Source of the DNA: Prolixibacteraceae bacterium
GTDB taxonomy: Bacteria > Bacteroidota > Bacteroidia > Bacteroidales > Prolixibacteraceae
Assembly (NCBI GenBank): GCA_027858145.1
Contig: JAQIDF010000419.1
Location: 1 to 18,751, forward strand
Length of the DNA stretch: 18,751 nt
Direction of reading: 5' to 3'
The first letter of the stretch is position 1. Every line of letters begins with the position of its first letter. The notes beneath the pieces are model-generated. The model saw only the letters and a program-made list of their open reading frames with translations. It ran no database searches and had not been told where the DNA came from. Shown here piece by piece: positions 8,027 to 14,881 of this stretch. Both the position numbers and the translations under genes were made by a program.

Positions 8027-9115
8027 TCAGGTAAAAATTACGTCCCCGTCGCCCATTTGGAAAGCCAGTACCGAAACATCCGAATCAGATGCCAACTCAT
8101 TAGAAATGGCAGAATATTTAGGCAAATCAGTTGAAAAAATAAATTGATTTTTTTTACTAAGATATGCACTTAATGCTTCATGAAATGTAGTAACACAACA
8201 CAATGTTTTATCCTGCCGAAGTAGGTTGGCAACCCAATTGCCTATTGAACCAATGGCCTCATCTGAAGCATAAACATATTGAATTTTCAGATGATTATCG
8301 CGTATGCTCGCATTGAAAATCCCAACCTGTTTTTTCTTATTAAAAACCCGTATCCACTTTTGTTCAAACCGCTCAACGGCATACGAAAAATAATAACGCT
8401 TCATTATTTCAGGATGAGCTTCTTTTACCGGGATTACCCACTGGTTTGCAGCAATCCAGTTAAAATCTTCAACTGTCCGTGGTGCTGTCCACTTATCATT
8501 AAACAACTTTATAAAACCTGCATCGGTTTTGTCCAACTTGTCTACAGTATTAAATGTATAACCCCGCAAATCTTCATCTGACTTGAAGGCATTCAGCAAT
8601 TGAACAAAAACATTTGCAGTAAAATCTATTGCTTTAAACAACAACTTAATATGCTGCAAATACTTCTTTTTGCGTGGCAAAACTTCCGACAAAACAAACC
8701 GGCTGTACCCTCTGAAACCAATGGTAGTTTTATGGTTGCACAGCCTGAGTTTTTCAATAATCTCCACGGTATGGGGTGTCATTTCTGAAAAAAGTACTTT
8801 CCGGTCCCAGTTTTGGATAAAAGTGAACAGCAACTTCATCGAAACCCCCGCCGGTGCTCCTTTGCGTACCCACCAACATGAATTCCATGCACATTTTTCG
8901 CCATTCAGCGTAAAAGGCAATGCGCCGATATAACCTGCAATTGCATTGTTTTCATCACGGGCAACTGTTAGTACCACATCATCGGCGTGCAGGTGCGGAT
9001 TTTTCTTTTGACTATACACACGAACCGGAGATATTGGCATAACATCACTACGAAGATATTGGTCTCCCTCAATCCACTCCTCCAGTTCTGTTATGGTATA
9101 ATTCTTAATCTCCAC
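8027..9115 (-). CDS. GNAT-like acyltransferase, last gene of the carrier-protein cluster
   Basis: A 362-residue protein that looks like two GNAT-type halves. The N-terminal half has AGYIGALPFTLNGE (about 60-73) and WWVRKGAPAGVSMKLL (81-96), resembling the strand plus CoA-loop of a GNAT fold. The C-terminal half (from about 185) ends with NQFIFSTDLP and QMGDGDVIFT, an ending often seen in GNAT-like proteins of surface-polysaccharide loci. No signal peptide or membrane segment is seen, so it is cytoplasmic. It begins 3 bp after the acyl-carrier-protein stop codon, which ties it closely to that gene. It may accept an acyl or aminoacyl group from the carrier or from acetyl-CoA and pass it to an amine; donor and acceptor are not readable from sequence. 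GNAT assignment is moderately sure, function is inferred. Confidence 0.65.
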   Translation of the reverse strand: MEIKNYTITELEEWIEGDQYLRSDVMPISPVRVYSQKKNPHLHADDVVLTVARDENNAIAGYIGALPFTLNGEKCAWNSCWWVRKGAPAGVSMKLLFTFIQNWDRKVLFSEMTPHTVEIIEKLRLCNHKTTIGFRGYSRFVLSEVLPRKKKYLQHIKLLFKAIDFTANVFVQLLNAFKSDEDLRGYTFNTVDKLDKTDAGFIKLFNDKWTAPRTVEDFNWIAANQWVIPVKEAHPEIMKRYYFSYAVERFEQKWIRVFNKKKQVGIFNASIRDNHLKIQYVYASDEAIGSIGNWVANLLRQDKTLCCVTTFHEALSAYLSKKNQFIFSTDLPKYSAISNELASDSDVSVLAFQMGDGDVIFT

Positions 9116-9118
9116 TGC

Positions 9119-9361
9119 TTATTTTTTTCGCTGTTTCACAAGGTCACAAATATCCCCAACCGTCTTCAGGTCGAGTATCTCCATGAAATCAAATTTAACA
9201 CCAAATGCTTTTTCAATTTCGGTAATAATCATCATGTGGTGAAGCGAGTCCCACCCCTCAACATCATCGGAAGTTGTTCCGAGCTGAATATCAGCACCGG
9301 GCTGATTGACAATTGCTCTTACTATCTCTTTTATTTTTTCAAAAATCTCAGTATCCATCAT
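9119..9361 (-). CDS. Free-standing acyl/aminoacyl carrier protein
   Basis: An 80-residue acidic carrier protein. The phosphopantetheine site is GWDSLHHMMIITEIEKAFG with Ser39 as the attachment serine; the DSL motif, the following helix II and the FDFMEILDLKTVGDICDLV tail give a complete carrier fold. It is not the housekeeping fatty-acid ACP (which has a DSLD-type motif and different neighbours): the presence of an amino-acid adenylating enzyme two genes upstream suggests that it carries an aminoacyl thioester, as DltC does for DltA. It sits 34 bp after the tandem GNAT gene and 3 bp before the next GNAT-like gene. Either ATG at 9361 or 9358 could be the start. A phosphopantetheinyl transferase must come from elsewhere in the genome, since none is encoded here. 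Confidence 0.92.
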   Translation of the reverse strand: MMDTEIFEKIKEIVRAIVNQPGADIQLGTTSDDVEGWDSLHHMMIITEIEKAFGVKFDFMEILDLKTVGDICDLVKQRKK

Positions 9362-9395
9362 TCAAATCGTTATAGCTTTACTAACACACCCACCT

Positions 9396-10145
9396 TTAAA
9401 AAGTGCCTACTTTCCAATAAGTGCTTATCGGGTCTGTAATTTTAAACCCCATATTGTGGTACATCTTTTGGCCGGCCTCTGATGCATGCAACACAACTTT
9501 TTCAGTACCACAATCAAAACAATTTTTAATCAATACTGAAACCAGCGACGATGCATACCCATTTCCCCTGTGTTCGGGCAATGTTGCTATAAAATATATT
9601 CCGGCAACATTATCATTCAGATAGGCCAAACCGGCCGACACTGGCTTTTCATTTTCCCATGCAATAAAAACCTTGTATTTTTCATTTTCAAACCAATGTA
9701 AAAGTAGTCCTTCGGTATATTTCAAACTAGACAACATTACGTCTTTCACAATTTTTGCCCATTGCTGCATGGTTGATTTATCAATCACCGATTCTATTAA
9801 CACAGATGAAGTTTCTTTGGCTGGATTAAAATCTTCGCTTGCAAGCATCATTCCCTGCCATCGGTATATTTCCCTGAAACCATTTTGCTCAAGAACACGG
9901 GATTGTTTTTCTCCACCATTGCTTTCAAAAACCCAAAAAGGCGGTATTTTATGTTTATTTATCCGTTCAACCACCCCCATAACTTCATTGGCGGGCACAG
10001 TTCCGATAAGTGAACGTGGCCAATGGTTTTGTGTATTGTTCACCCAATGCAGATAATTATCCTGCCCCCATTTTAACTGGCAGGATATGGCTGCATCGTG
10101 GTGCAGGTCAACCATATTTTGCAATACCTGATCATTCATTATCAA
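9396..10145 (-). CDS. Tandem GNAT-family N-acyltransferase
   Basis: A 249-residue cytoplasmic protein. The C-terminal GNAT domain (about 115-249) is convincing: KVFIAWENEKPVSAGLAYL, then IYFIATLPEHRGNGYASSL (183-201), with the acyl-CoA/pantetheine loop RGNGYA at 193-198, and the closing ASEAGQKMYHNMGFK typical of the family. Residues 1-110 look like a degenerate GNAT half lacking the loop (LEQNGFREIYRWQGM at about 85-99 is a GNAT-like ending). Its first 14 bp overlap the end of the adenylating-enzyme gene, implying translational coupling and a shared pathway. The expected donor is an acyl-CoA, but GNATs can also use acyl carrier proteins through the same pantetheine arm, so the neighbouring ACP is a plausible donor. 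The acceptor is unknown. The second ATG at 10139 is an equally possible start. Confidence 0.8.
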   Translation of the reverse strand: MIMNDQVLQNMVDLHHDAAISCQLKWGQDNYLHWVNNTQNHWPRSLIGTVPANEVMGVVERINKHKIPPFWVFESNGGEKQSRVLEQNGFREIYRWQGMMLASEDFNPAKETSSVLIESVIDKSTMQQWAKIVKDVMLSSLKYTEGLLLHWFENEKYKVFIAWENEKPVSAGLAYLNDNVAGIYFIATLPEHRGNGYASSLVSVLIKNCFDCGTEKVVLHASEAGQKMYHNMGFKITDPISTYWKVGTF

Positions 10146-11616
10146 TCATGTTTTTAAGTTTGCGGCGGTCGGTTTTGCCGGTTTGCAATAACGGAATTTG
10201 TTTCAGGCAAACAACCTTGTGAGGCACCATGTAAGCCGGCACATGTAATTTCATCTGACTTATAAGCTCTTCTTTATCTGTTTCAGCACCTTCTACAAAA
10301 ATAACAATACCAGCAGCAACATTGTCGTGTTTCAACGGCAAAGCAACTGCTTTTGCACCCGTGGCAACAGATGCATGATATTCTACTTCGCCCAGTTCTA
10401 CCCTGTGTCCATTAATTTTCACCTGTGCATCGGCACGGCCAATAAACAGCAAATCGCCATCCTCGTCTTCCATCACGCGGTCGCCCGTTCGGTAAAAGCA
10501 ATGTTGTTTATCTTCGATTGACCGCTCAAAAAATGCCTGCCGGTTCATTTCATCGTTATTCAAATATCCTTTTGCTACCTGCACTCCGGCTATACACAAC
10601 TCACCTGTTTGTCCTTTTTCCACTTCATTTTGTACCGTATCGCATACCAAAAACATTACGCCCGGATAAGGCTTCCCTATTGACAGAATCCCATTATGTG
10701 TTTTATTCCTTTTGTTATCATCGAAAAAATAAGAGGTACAGTTAACTGTCGCTTCGGTAGGACCATAAACATTAATAATTTGTGCATTGGGAACACATTG
10801 TTGCCATTCAGAGGCCAGTTTTCCAGGTAGCCCTTCGGCGCCAAATAAACTATAACGCACCCCGGGCAAATGAATACGTTCAAAATAAGGTTTTAAATAA
10901 GAAATAGCCGACGGAGTCATTTTCAAAAAAGTAATGTCATTCTCCATCAACGACTTCATCATATTAATGTACGTAACGCCGGTGGGAGGAAGCGTGTAAA
11001 CCGAAGCTCCAAACAGCAAAGGCCACACGTAACACTGAATCGACGCATCGAAGGTTGGTTCGTAAATATCTAAGAAACGATCGTTTTCACTTAACGAATA
11101 GGGCTGTTCAGATAAAGCCCCAAAATAGGCATCAAGGTTTGCCCGGGTGATACACACACCCTTGGGATGACCAGTGCTTCCGCTTGTAAAAAGCACATAC
11201 AAGTCAGTAGAACTATCAACCGGAACAAGAACAGGTTTATTATTCACAAAATGAACCTGCAACGAGGCAACAACATCTACTTCGGTTTCAATATTATCAT
11301 TCTCCGCATCAAAAGCCGTTTGAACACCAGCCATGCTAAAAATTTCACTTAACCGTGAAGGTGGATTTGCCGGACTTACCGGAACCGATGTTTTCCCCGC
11401 CAACCAAAGGGCAAAAATAGCGGCATAGGTATCGATATGATTCCGGGCAACAACACCAAAATACTGCTCGCCGGCTTTATCATTAATTGTTTTCTGAAAA
11501 GCGGCAATCCTTTGTCCTAACTGAGCATATGAATAATGCCCACCTTCGATAACAAAAGCGGTACGGCCACTGAATTTTTCAAAATTCGCCATTATTTTTT
11601 TTAGGAAATCAGCCAT
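10132..11616 (-). CDS. Amino-acid adenylating enzyme, DltA-like (carrier-protein ligase)
   Basis: A stand-alone adenylation domain of 494 residues, close in size to DltA (D-alanine-carrier-protein ligase). It should make an acyl-AMP and transfer it to the phosphopantetheine thiol of the cluster's carrier protein. Core motifs: A3 FTSGSTGHPKG at 143-153, A4 FDAS at 189-192, A5 YGPTEAT at 284-290, A7 YRTGD at 375-379, A8 GRADAQVKINGHRVELGEVE at 393-412, and A10 TGKTDRRKL with the catalytic lysine at 481. Aligned by motif to GrsA, Asp190 is the position-235 aspartate that holds the alpha-amino group, so an amino acid is the likely substrate; neighbouring pocket positions read Ala191, Gln194, Val283, Val291 and Asn292, which I cannot match to a known substrate. 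It starts 8 bp after the NodB-type deacetylase gene and overlaps the GNAT gene. No DltB or DltD is nearby, so it is not an ordinary dlt operon. Confidence 0.9.
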   Translation of the reverse strand: MADFLKKIMANFEKFSGRTAFVIEGGHYSYAQLGQRIAAFQKTINDKAGEQYFGVVARNHIDTYAAIFALWLAGKTSVPVSPANPPSRLSEIFSMAGVQTAFDAENDNIETEVDVVASLQVHFVNNKPVLVPVDSSTDLYVLFTSGSTGHPKGVCITRANLDAYFGALSEQPYSLSENDRFLDIYEPTFDASIQCYVWPLLFGASVYTLPPTGVTYINMMKSLMENDITFLKMTPSAISYLKPYFERIHLPGVRYSLFGAEGLPGKLASEWQQCVPNAQIINVYGPTEATVNCTSYFFDDNKRNKTHNGILSIGKPYPGVMFLVCDTVQNEVEKGQTGELCIAGVQVAKGYLNNDEMNRQAFFERSIEDKQHCFYRTGDRVMEDEDGDLLFIGRADAQVKINGHRVELGEVEYHASVATGAKAVALPLKHDNVAAGIVIFVEGAETDKEELISQMKLHVPAYMVPHKVVCLKQIPLLQTGKTDRRKLKNMIDNE

Positions 11617-11624
11617 GCACCCAA

Positions 11625-12539
11625 TTAATGTTTCACTTCATTTTTGCCTGTTAACGAACGTACAAAGTAATAGAAATATTCAAAATGAAGGGTTTTTTGC
11701 ACCGACCAATTACGCAATTCAACCGGCACCCGTTGATAATTCATTGATTCACTGTCGGGTTTTAAACCGGAAGTTCCAAAAGTCGCATCCACTATACCCG
11801 ATTTTTTCAAGCGAGCGAAAAACGGTTGCAGCAGACCATCATCTGTAAAAGGAAAAGCAAATGCTTTCATCTCCGGGTGGAAATGTTCTTCGAGCCATTG
11901 CATTGTATCGCTCACATGTCTTAATTGTTCATCCTCACTGAGTTTCCACATTTCGGGATGCGCCATGCTGTGACCACCAATTAAAAAACCATCGTTGTGC
12001 AATGAGGAAAGTTGCTCCATGCTCATATATGGCTCATAATGTGGGAAGTCGATTCCATGTTTTGCTGCAAGTTTGTCAAGCTCCACCTCCTCATAAAAAA
12101 AGTACTTTTTACCACCTCTTTCCAAAACACCGTCAGCTTCGAGAATCGAGCGTTTAAAGCGATGAAACAGTTTCTTATTGTCAACAAAACCGGGGCTTAC
12201 AAAAAAAGTTGCCGGAATCCCTTTTCGTTTCAGAATAGGTGCTATTATCGAATAGCATTCTTCCAACCCGTCGTCAAATGAAAGGTGCATTTTACGATTA
12301 TCGGGTTTTTCAATAATATTTTCGAGTGATACGGGGTCAAAATAACGAAGCAAGTAATCCAGCTCCTTCTCAAATTCGGCAGCCGTGCGGACTCTGTAGC
12401 TGTTTATGTAAGGCAATTTCTCATCGCTCACTACATGGTAGAAAGGTAAAAACGGGGGATAACGGTAACTTCCCCTCAGCATCTTAAAAGGTAATAACCG
12501 GGCTATTTGTGCAATGCTATTTTTTAAATCTTCGTTCAT
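11625..12539 (-). CDS. NodB-type (CE4) polysaccharide deacetylase
   Basis: A 304-residue member of the polysaccharide deacetylase family, which removes N- or O-acetyl groups from glycans with a metal-dependent mechanism. Motif 1 is HLSFDDG at 85-91 (Asp89 catalytic base, Asp90 metal ligand), motif 2 is GGHSMAHPEM at 188-197 (His190 and His194 metal ligands), and a motif-3-like AFAFPFTDDG lies at 226-235. The complete Asp-His-His triad suggests an active enzyme. A roughly 60-residue insert (about 118-175) between motifs 1 and 2 is rich in charged and aromatic residues and may shape the substrate site. I see no signal peptide, so it probably acts in the cytoplasm on a precursor or is membrane-associated through its N-terminus. 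It lies 42 bp after the FemAB-like gene and 8 bp before the adenylating-enzyme gene, in the same operon. Confidence 0.88.
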   Translation of the reverse strand: MNEDLKNSIAQIARLLPFKMLRGSYRYPPFLPFYHVVSDEKLPYINSYRVRTAAEFEKELDYLLRYFDPVSLENIIEKPDNRKMHLSFDDGLEECYSIIAPILKRKGIPATFFVSPGFVDNKKLFHRFKRSILEADGVLERGGKKYFFYEEVELDKLAAKHGIDFPHYEPYMSMEQLSSLHNDGFLIGGHSMAHPEMWKLSEDEQLRHVSDTMQWLEEHFHPEMKAFAFPFTDDGLLQPFFARLKKSGIVDATFGTSGLKPDSESMNYQRVPVELRNWSVQKTLHFEYFYYFVRSLTGKNEVKH

Positions 12540-12581
12540 TTATTGATTCGTATCAAGACACAAGCATCAAGTATAGAGATT

Positions 12582-13481
12582 TTATTTTTTTATCAGCCTT
12601 AAAAAGTAAGGCAAGTTGTTGTATTTTAATTGTTGATAATGTTCGGGTTGGGCTCCAAAGCCACTAAAAAAACGAGCGATACCGTCAATATTTGAACCTT
12701 CAAAATCGAGCAAAAACGGGGTGTTAGCATAGTCACGAATAAAACGGTCAACAATTGCAAACATGGCTCTTTTCTCTTTTCCAGATGGTGATGAAACCGA
12801 ATTGTGATATATGAACCGCTTCTGTTCAAACAAGAAAAATGCAGCTGCACACAACTCATTAGGTCCGGCATAAGCACCATAAACAATGCCACGCTGCGAG
12901 GCTACTGATTTGGTTACAATTTTTCGAAGCGCCACACGATGCTTCGATGTATATTCTTTACCTGAAAGCTGTTCTTTAAACGATAAAAACTCGTGAGCCG
13001 GCACCCCCGCCAACACATCGTTCTCACGTTTTGCTTTACGCGAATATCTTTTAGCGTGCGATGAGTATCCGGCAAAAATCCGGTCGTATGAATTCTTTAA
13101 CGGCAGGATATAATTCACCCCTTCAGAAATCTCCAATTTATCGTTAACCTTCACACTCAATGAGTTCATCGAAATCTCAAAAAACCGCACAAGTTCTTTT
13201 AGTTTAGAAATAAACTGAGATGTTATCTCGGGTGTGGCCGTCGGAAAGATGCCTTGCTGCTGCGCATAAACAGGCTGAAAAATATAGCGGATACCAAGTT
13301 TCGAATCCAGACTCACCGGCATTACATAATCGTAATTACCCCAAATCAAACCCAGCCAGTCGGGATTAACAATATCGAGATACCAACTTTCGGCATAAAC
13401 ACGAGCATTGGGAGACGCCTTGACAACTATATCCCAGCGATCAATGTCAATCTCGTTATTATTTAACAGCTTAATCTCCAT
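12582..13481 (-). CDS. FemAB/BioF2-like GNAT acyltransferase
   Basis: A 299-residue protein of the acetyltransferase_6/FemAB-like type common in Bacteroidota polysaccharide loci. The second half (about 145-285) carries the fold: RYSRKAKREND, the strand GIVYGAYAGPNELCAAAFFLFEQ (in parts), FIYHNSVSSPSGKEKRAMFAIVDRFI with a pantetheine-loop-like region, and the hallmark FLLDFEGSNIDGIARFFSGFG at about 256-276, followed by a short YNNLPYFLR tail. FemAB relatives move aminoacyl groups from tRNA or acyl groups from CoA onto amines. Here an aminoacyl donor made by the adenylating enzyme and carrier protein in the same operon is possible, but this is inference. Its start overlaps the end of the preceding gene by 11 bp, so the two are translationally coupled. 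Confidence 0.8.
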   Translation of the reverse strand: MEIKLLNNNEIDIDRWDIVVKASPNARVYAESWYLDIVNPDWLGLIWGNYDYVMPVSLDSKLGIRYIFQPVYAQQQGIFPTATPEITSQFISKLKELVRFFEISMNSLSVKVNDKLEISEGVNYILPLKNSYDRIFAGYSSHAKRYSRKAKRENDVLAGVPAHEFLSFKEQLSGKEYTSKHRVALRKIVTKSVASQRGIVYGAYAGPNELCAAAFFLFEQKRFIYHNSVSSPSGKEKRAMFAIVDRFIRDYANTPFLLDFEGSNIDGIARFFSGFGAQPEHYQQLKYNNLPYFLRLIKK

Positions 13482-14787
13482 TACGATATTTTACAGCTTT
13501 TTCGGTCATTTTTAGATAAACATCGCGCCATCTTTGCCAGTTAGCAGTGCCGTGCAACGATTCGTTATGCCACAAACTCACAAAAGTACCGCCGCATTCA
13601 AATGTCTCCTGCATTAATTCATTAATTTTTTGCAAAGCTTCCGATGGTGTAAACCCGCGATAGTGCTTCAGGCTTACATCCATCACCACAAACGGGTAAA
13701 CCATTAACTTTGTTGTTTGATTCTGCAAGAGGTCGAAAAACGAAAATGGTGTGGCAAGCGAAGCCCTGAAGCCCGGCTTATCGGCATAGCCCATTGAGTA
13801 ATCTGCTTTGATGTTGTTTTTCAGAAGTTCGCGGTATGTATCAGGCAACTTCAGCATTAAATAGTGCTGCCGGCTCTTTGTAACCCGATGCTTCAAAATG
13901 CTTTGAAGCCGCAAAATTTCAATGCTCAGTTTGTCGGAGCGCATATTAGTTTCGTAAGAAGGATGAATGCCAACATCTGCATTTTCAGATATACGGCGTA
14001 TCAATCTACGCAAAAATGGATTGCGCCACGACAAGCTACGGTCGTGCACCCCCTTTTTATTTAACAGAAAGAAAAAAACCGGTGTAAGCTTATATTTTTC
14101 AAAAAGACGAAGCAAAAAATCATAACTGTCGTAGGGGTCAGGTTTGGTACGAAATAACACTTTTAACCTGTTTTTTTCTTCAGAAAAACGGCTGTTCATT
14201 AAGTTGCGGATTCCCGACATAGAATTCCGGATCACCCCTTTAAACCGGTATGCAAAAGCATTATCGACATCGATGGTGGGCACATACCTGAATTCAGGCG
14301 TTGAATATTCAAACTCAGAGTATTCAGATTTAATTAAACCAGCAAGTTTGATTGCCCACTTGTTAATTAGCGGTTTTTCAAGAAAGTTGTTGTTAGCTGC
14401 CATGCTACCTTCTGCCTTAAAACGGCCATATTCATCGCTATTACCGGGCAGATATTCTTCGTACCGGCTGGCAAGGTAAAACGACGCGGCAAAAATATCG
14501 AAAAGAATAAAGGAGTTTTCAATTTGAAAAAACACCGGCAATGAATCCCACTCCGAAACTTTTGGTTCCAGGTTACGGATATCCTCTTCAAACAGCAATG
14601 TATGCGGGTGAATAGCCAGAGTGCCTTCAATTTGCTGCGGGGTATAATTTATTTTCACCCCGTCGGCCATCAGAAAATATTCTTTTGTTTGATAAAAAGC
14701 AACCGGCACTTTCAGTATGGTTTCAAAAACCAAACGAAATGCGTAATCAACTCGTGGCGTCTTATTTTCGGTTAAAACATTTATCAT
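13471..14787 (-). CDS. DUF7033-type polysaccharide deacetylase family protein
   Basis: A 438-residue protein, first gene of the cluster. The N-terminal region (about 1-165) matches the DUF7033-like domain that precedes a deacetylase-like domain in many Bacteroidota proteins, with FILFDIFAASFYLASRYEEY and LEKPLINKWA. The C-terminal NodB-like domain shows TIDVDN at 171-176 (Asp173, Asp175), VFFFLLNK at about 237-244, GIHPSYET at 273-280, RQHYL at 306-310, SMGYAD at 331-336 and SLWHNES at 404-410. Compared with classical CE4 enzymes the HxxxH motif is reduced to His275-Pro-Ser-Tyr-Glu279, so metal binding must differ or come from other residues, such as His308 or His407. Substrate unknown. It overlaps the FemAB-like gene by 11 bp, a pairing also familiar from other Bacteroidota glycan loci. 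Confidence 0.8.
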   Translation of the reverse strand: MINVLTENKTPRVDYAFRLVFETILKVPVAFYQTKEYFLMADGVKINYTPQQIEGTLAIHPHTLLFEEDIRNLEPKVSEWDSLPVFFQIENSFILFDIFAASFYLASRYEEYLPGNSDEYGRFKAEGSMAANNNFLEKPLINKWAIKLAGLIKSEYSEFEYSTPEFRYVPTIDVDNAFAYRFKGVIRNSMSGIRNLMNSRFSEEKNRLKVLFRTKPDPYDSYDFLLRLFEKYKLTPVFFFLLNKKGVHDRSLSWRNPFLRRLIRRISENADVGIHPSYETNMRSDKLSIEILRLQSILKHRVTKSRQHYLMLKLPDTYRELLKNNIKADYSMGYADKPGFRASLATPFSFFDLLQNQTTKLMVYPFVVMDVSLKHYRGFTPSEALQKINELMQETFECGGTFVSLWHNESLHGTANWQRWRDVYLKMTEKAVKYRNGD

Positions 14788-14852
14788 AACAATAGATCGT
14801 TAGATTTTAGACATGAGACAACAGACTTTGTTTGTAGTGTGCTAAGTATCAA

Positions 14853-14881
14853 CAAATATAGTATTAATATTCATCCCCAAA
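14853..14881 (-). promoter_or_regulatory. Predicted promoter of the seven-gene carrier-protein cluster
   Basis: On the minus strand TTTG (14881-14878) and TATATTTG (14860-14853) are separated by 17 bases, matching the Bacteroidota arrangement TTTG, 17-23 bases, TAnnTTTG. The -33 half lies inside the last codons of the phosphofructokinase gene. The expected start near 14847 leaves a leader of about 60 bases before the ATG at 14787. Both elements match exactly, making this the best-supported promoter in the window. Confidence 0.65.

Noticed and set aside
8279..9439. Plus-strand open frames of up to 150 codons opposite the GNAT and carrier-protein genes
   Set aside because: They lie antisense to well-supported genes, have low-complexity composition with many Cys, Phe and Asn, and resemble no family.
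10132..11616. A standard dltABCD teichoic-acid D-alanylation operon
   Set aside because: Only DltA-like and DltC-like genes are present, DltB and DltD are missing, and the neighbours are deacetylases and GNATs; the lineage is also Gram-negative.
12540..12581. Internal promoter in the 42-bp gap (TATACTTG on the minus strand) and a repeated ATCAAG
   Set aside because: One mismatch in the -7 core and no upstream partner; the 6-base repeat is too short to mean anything.
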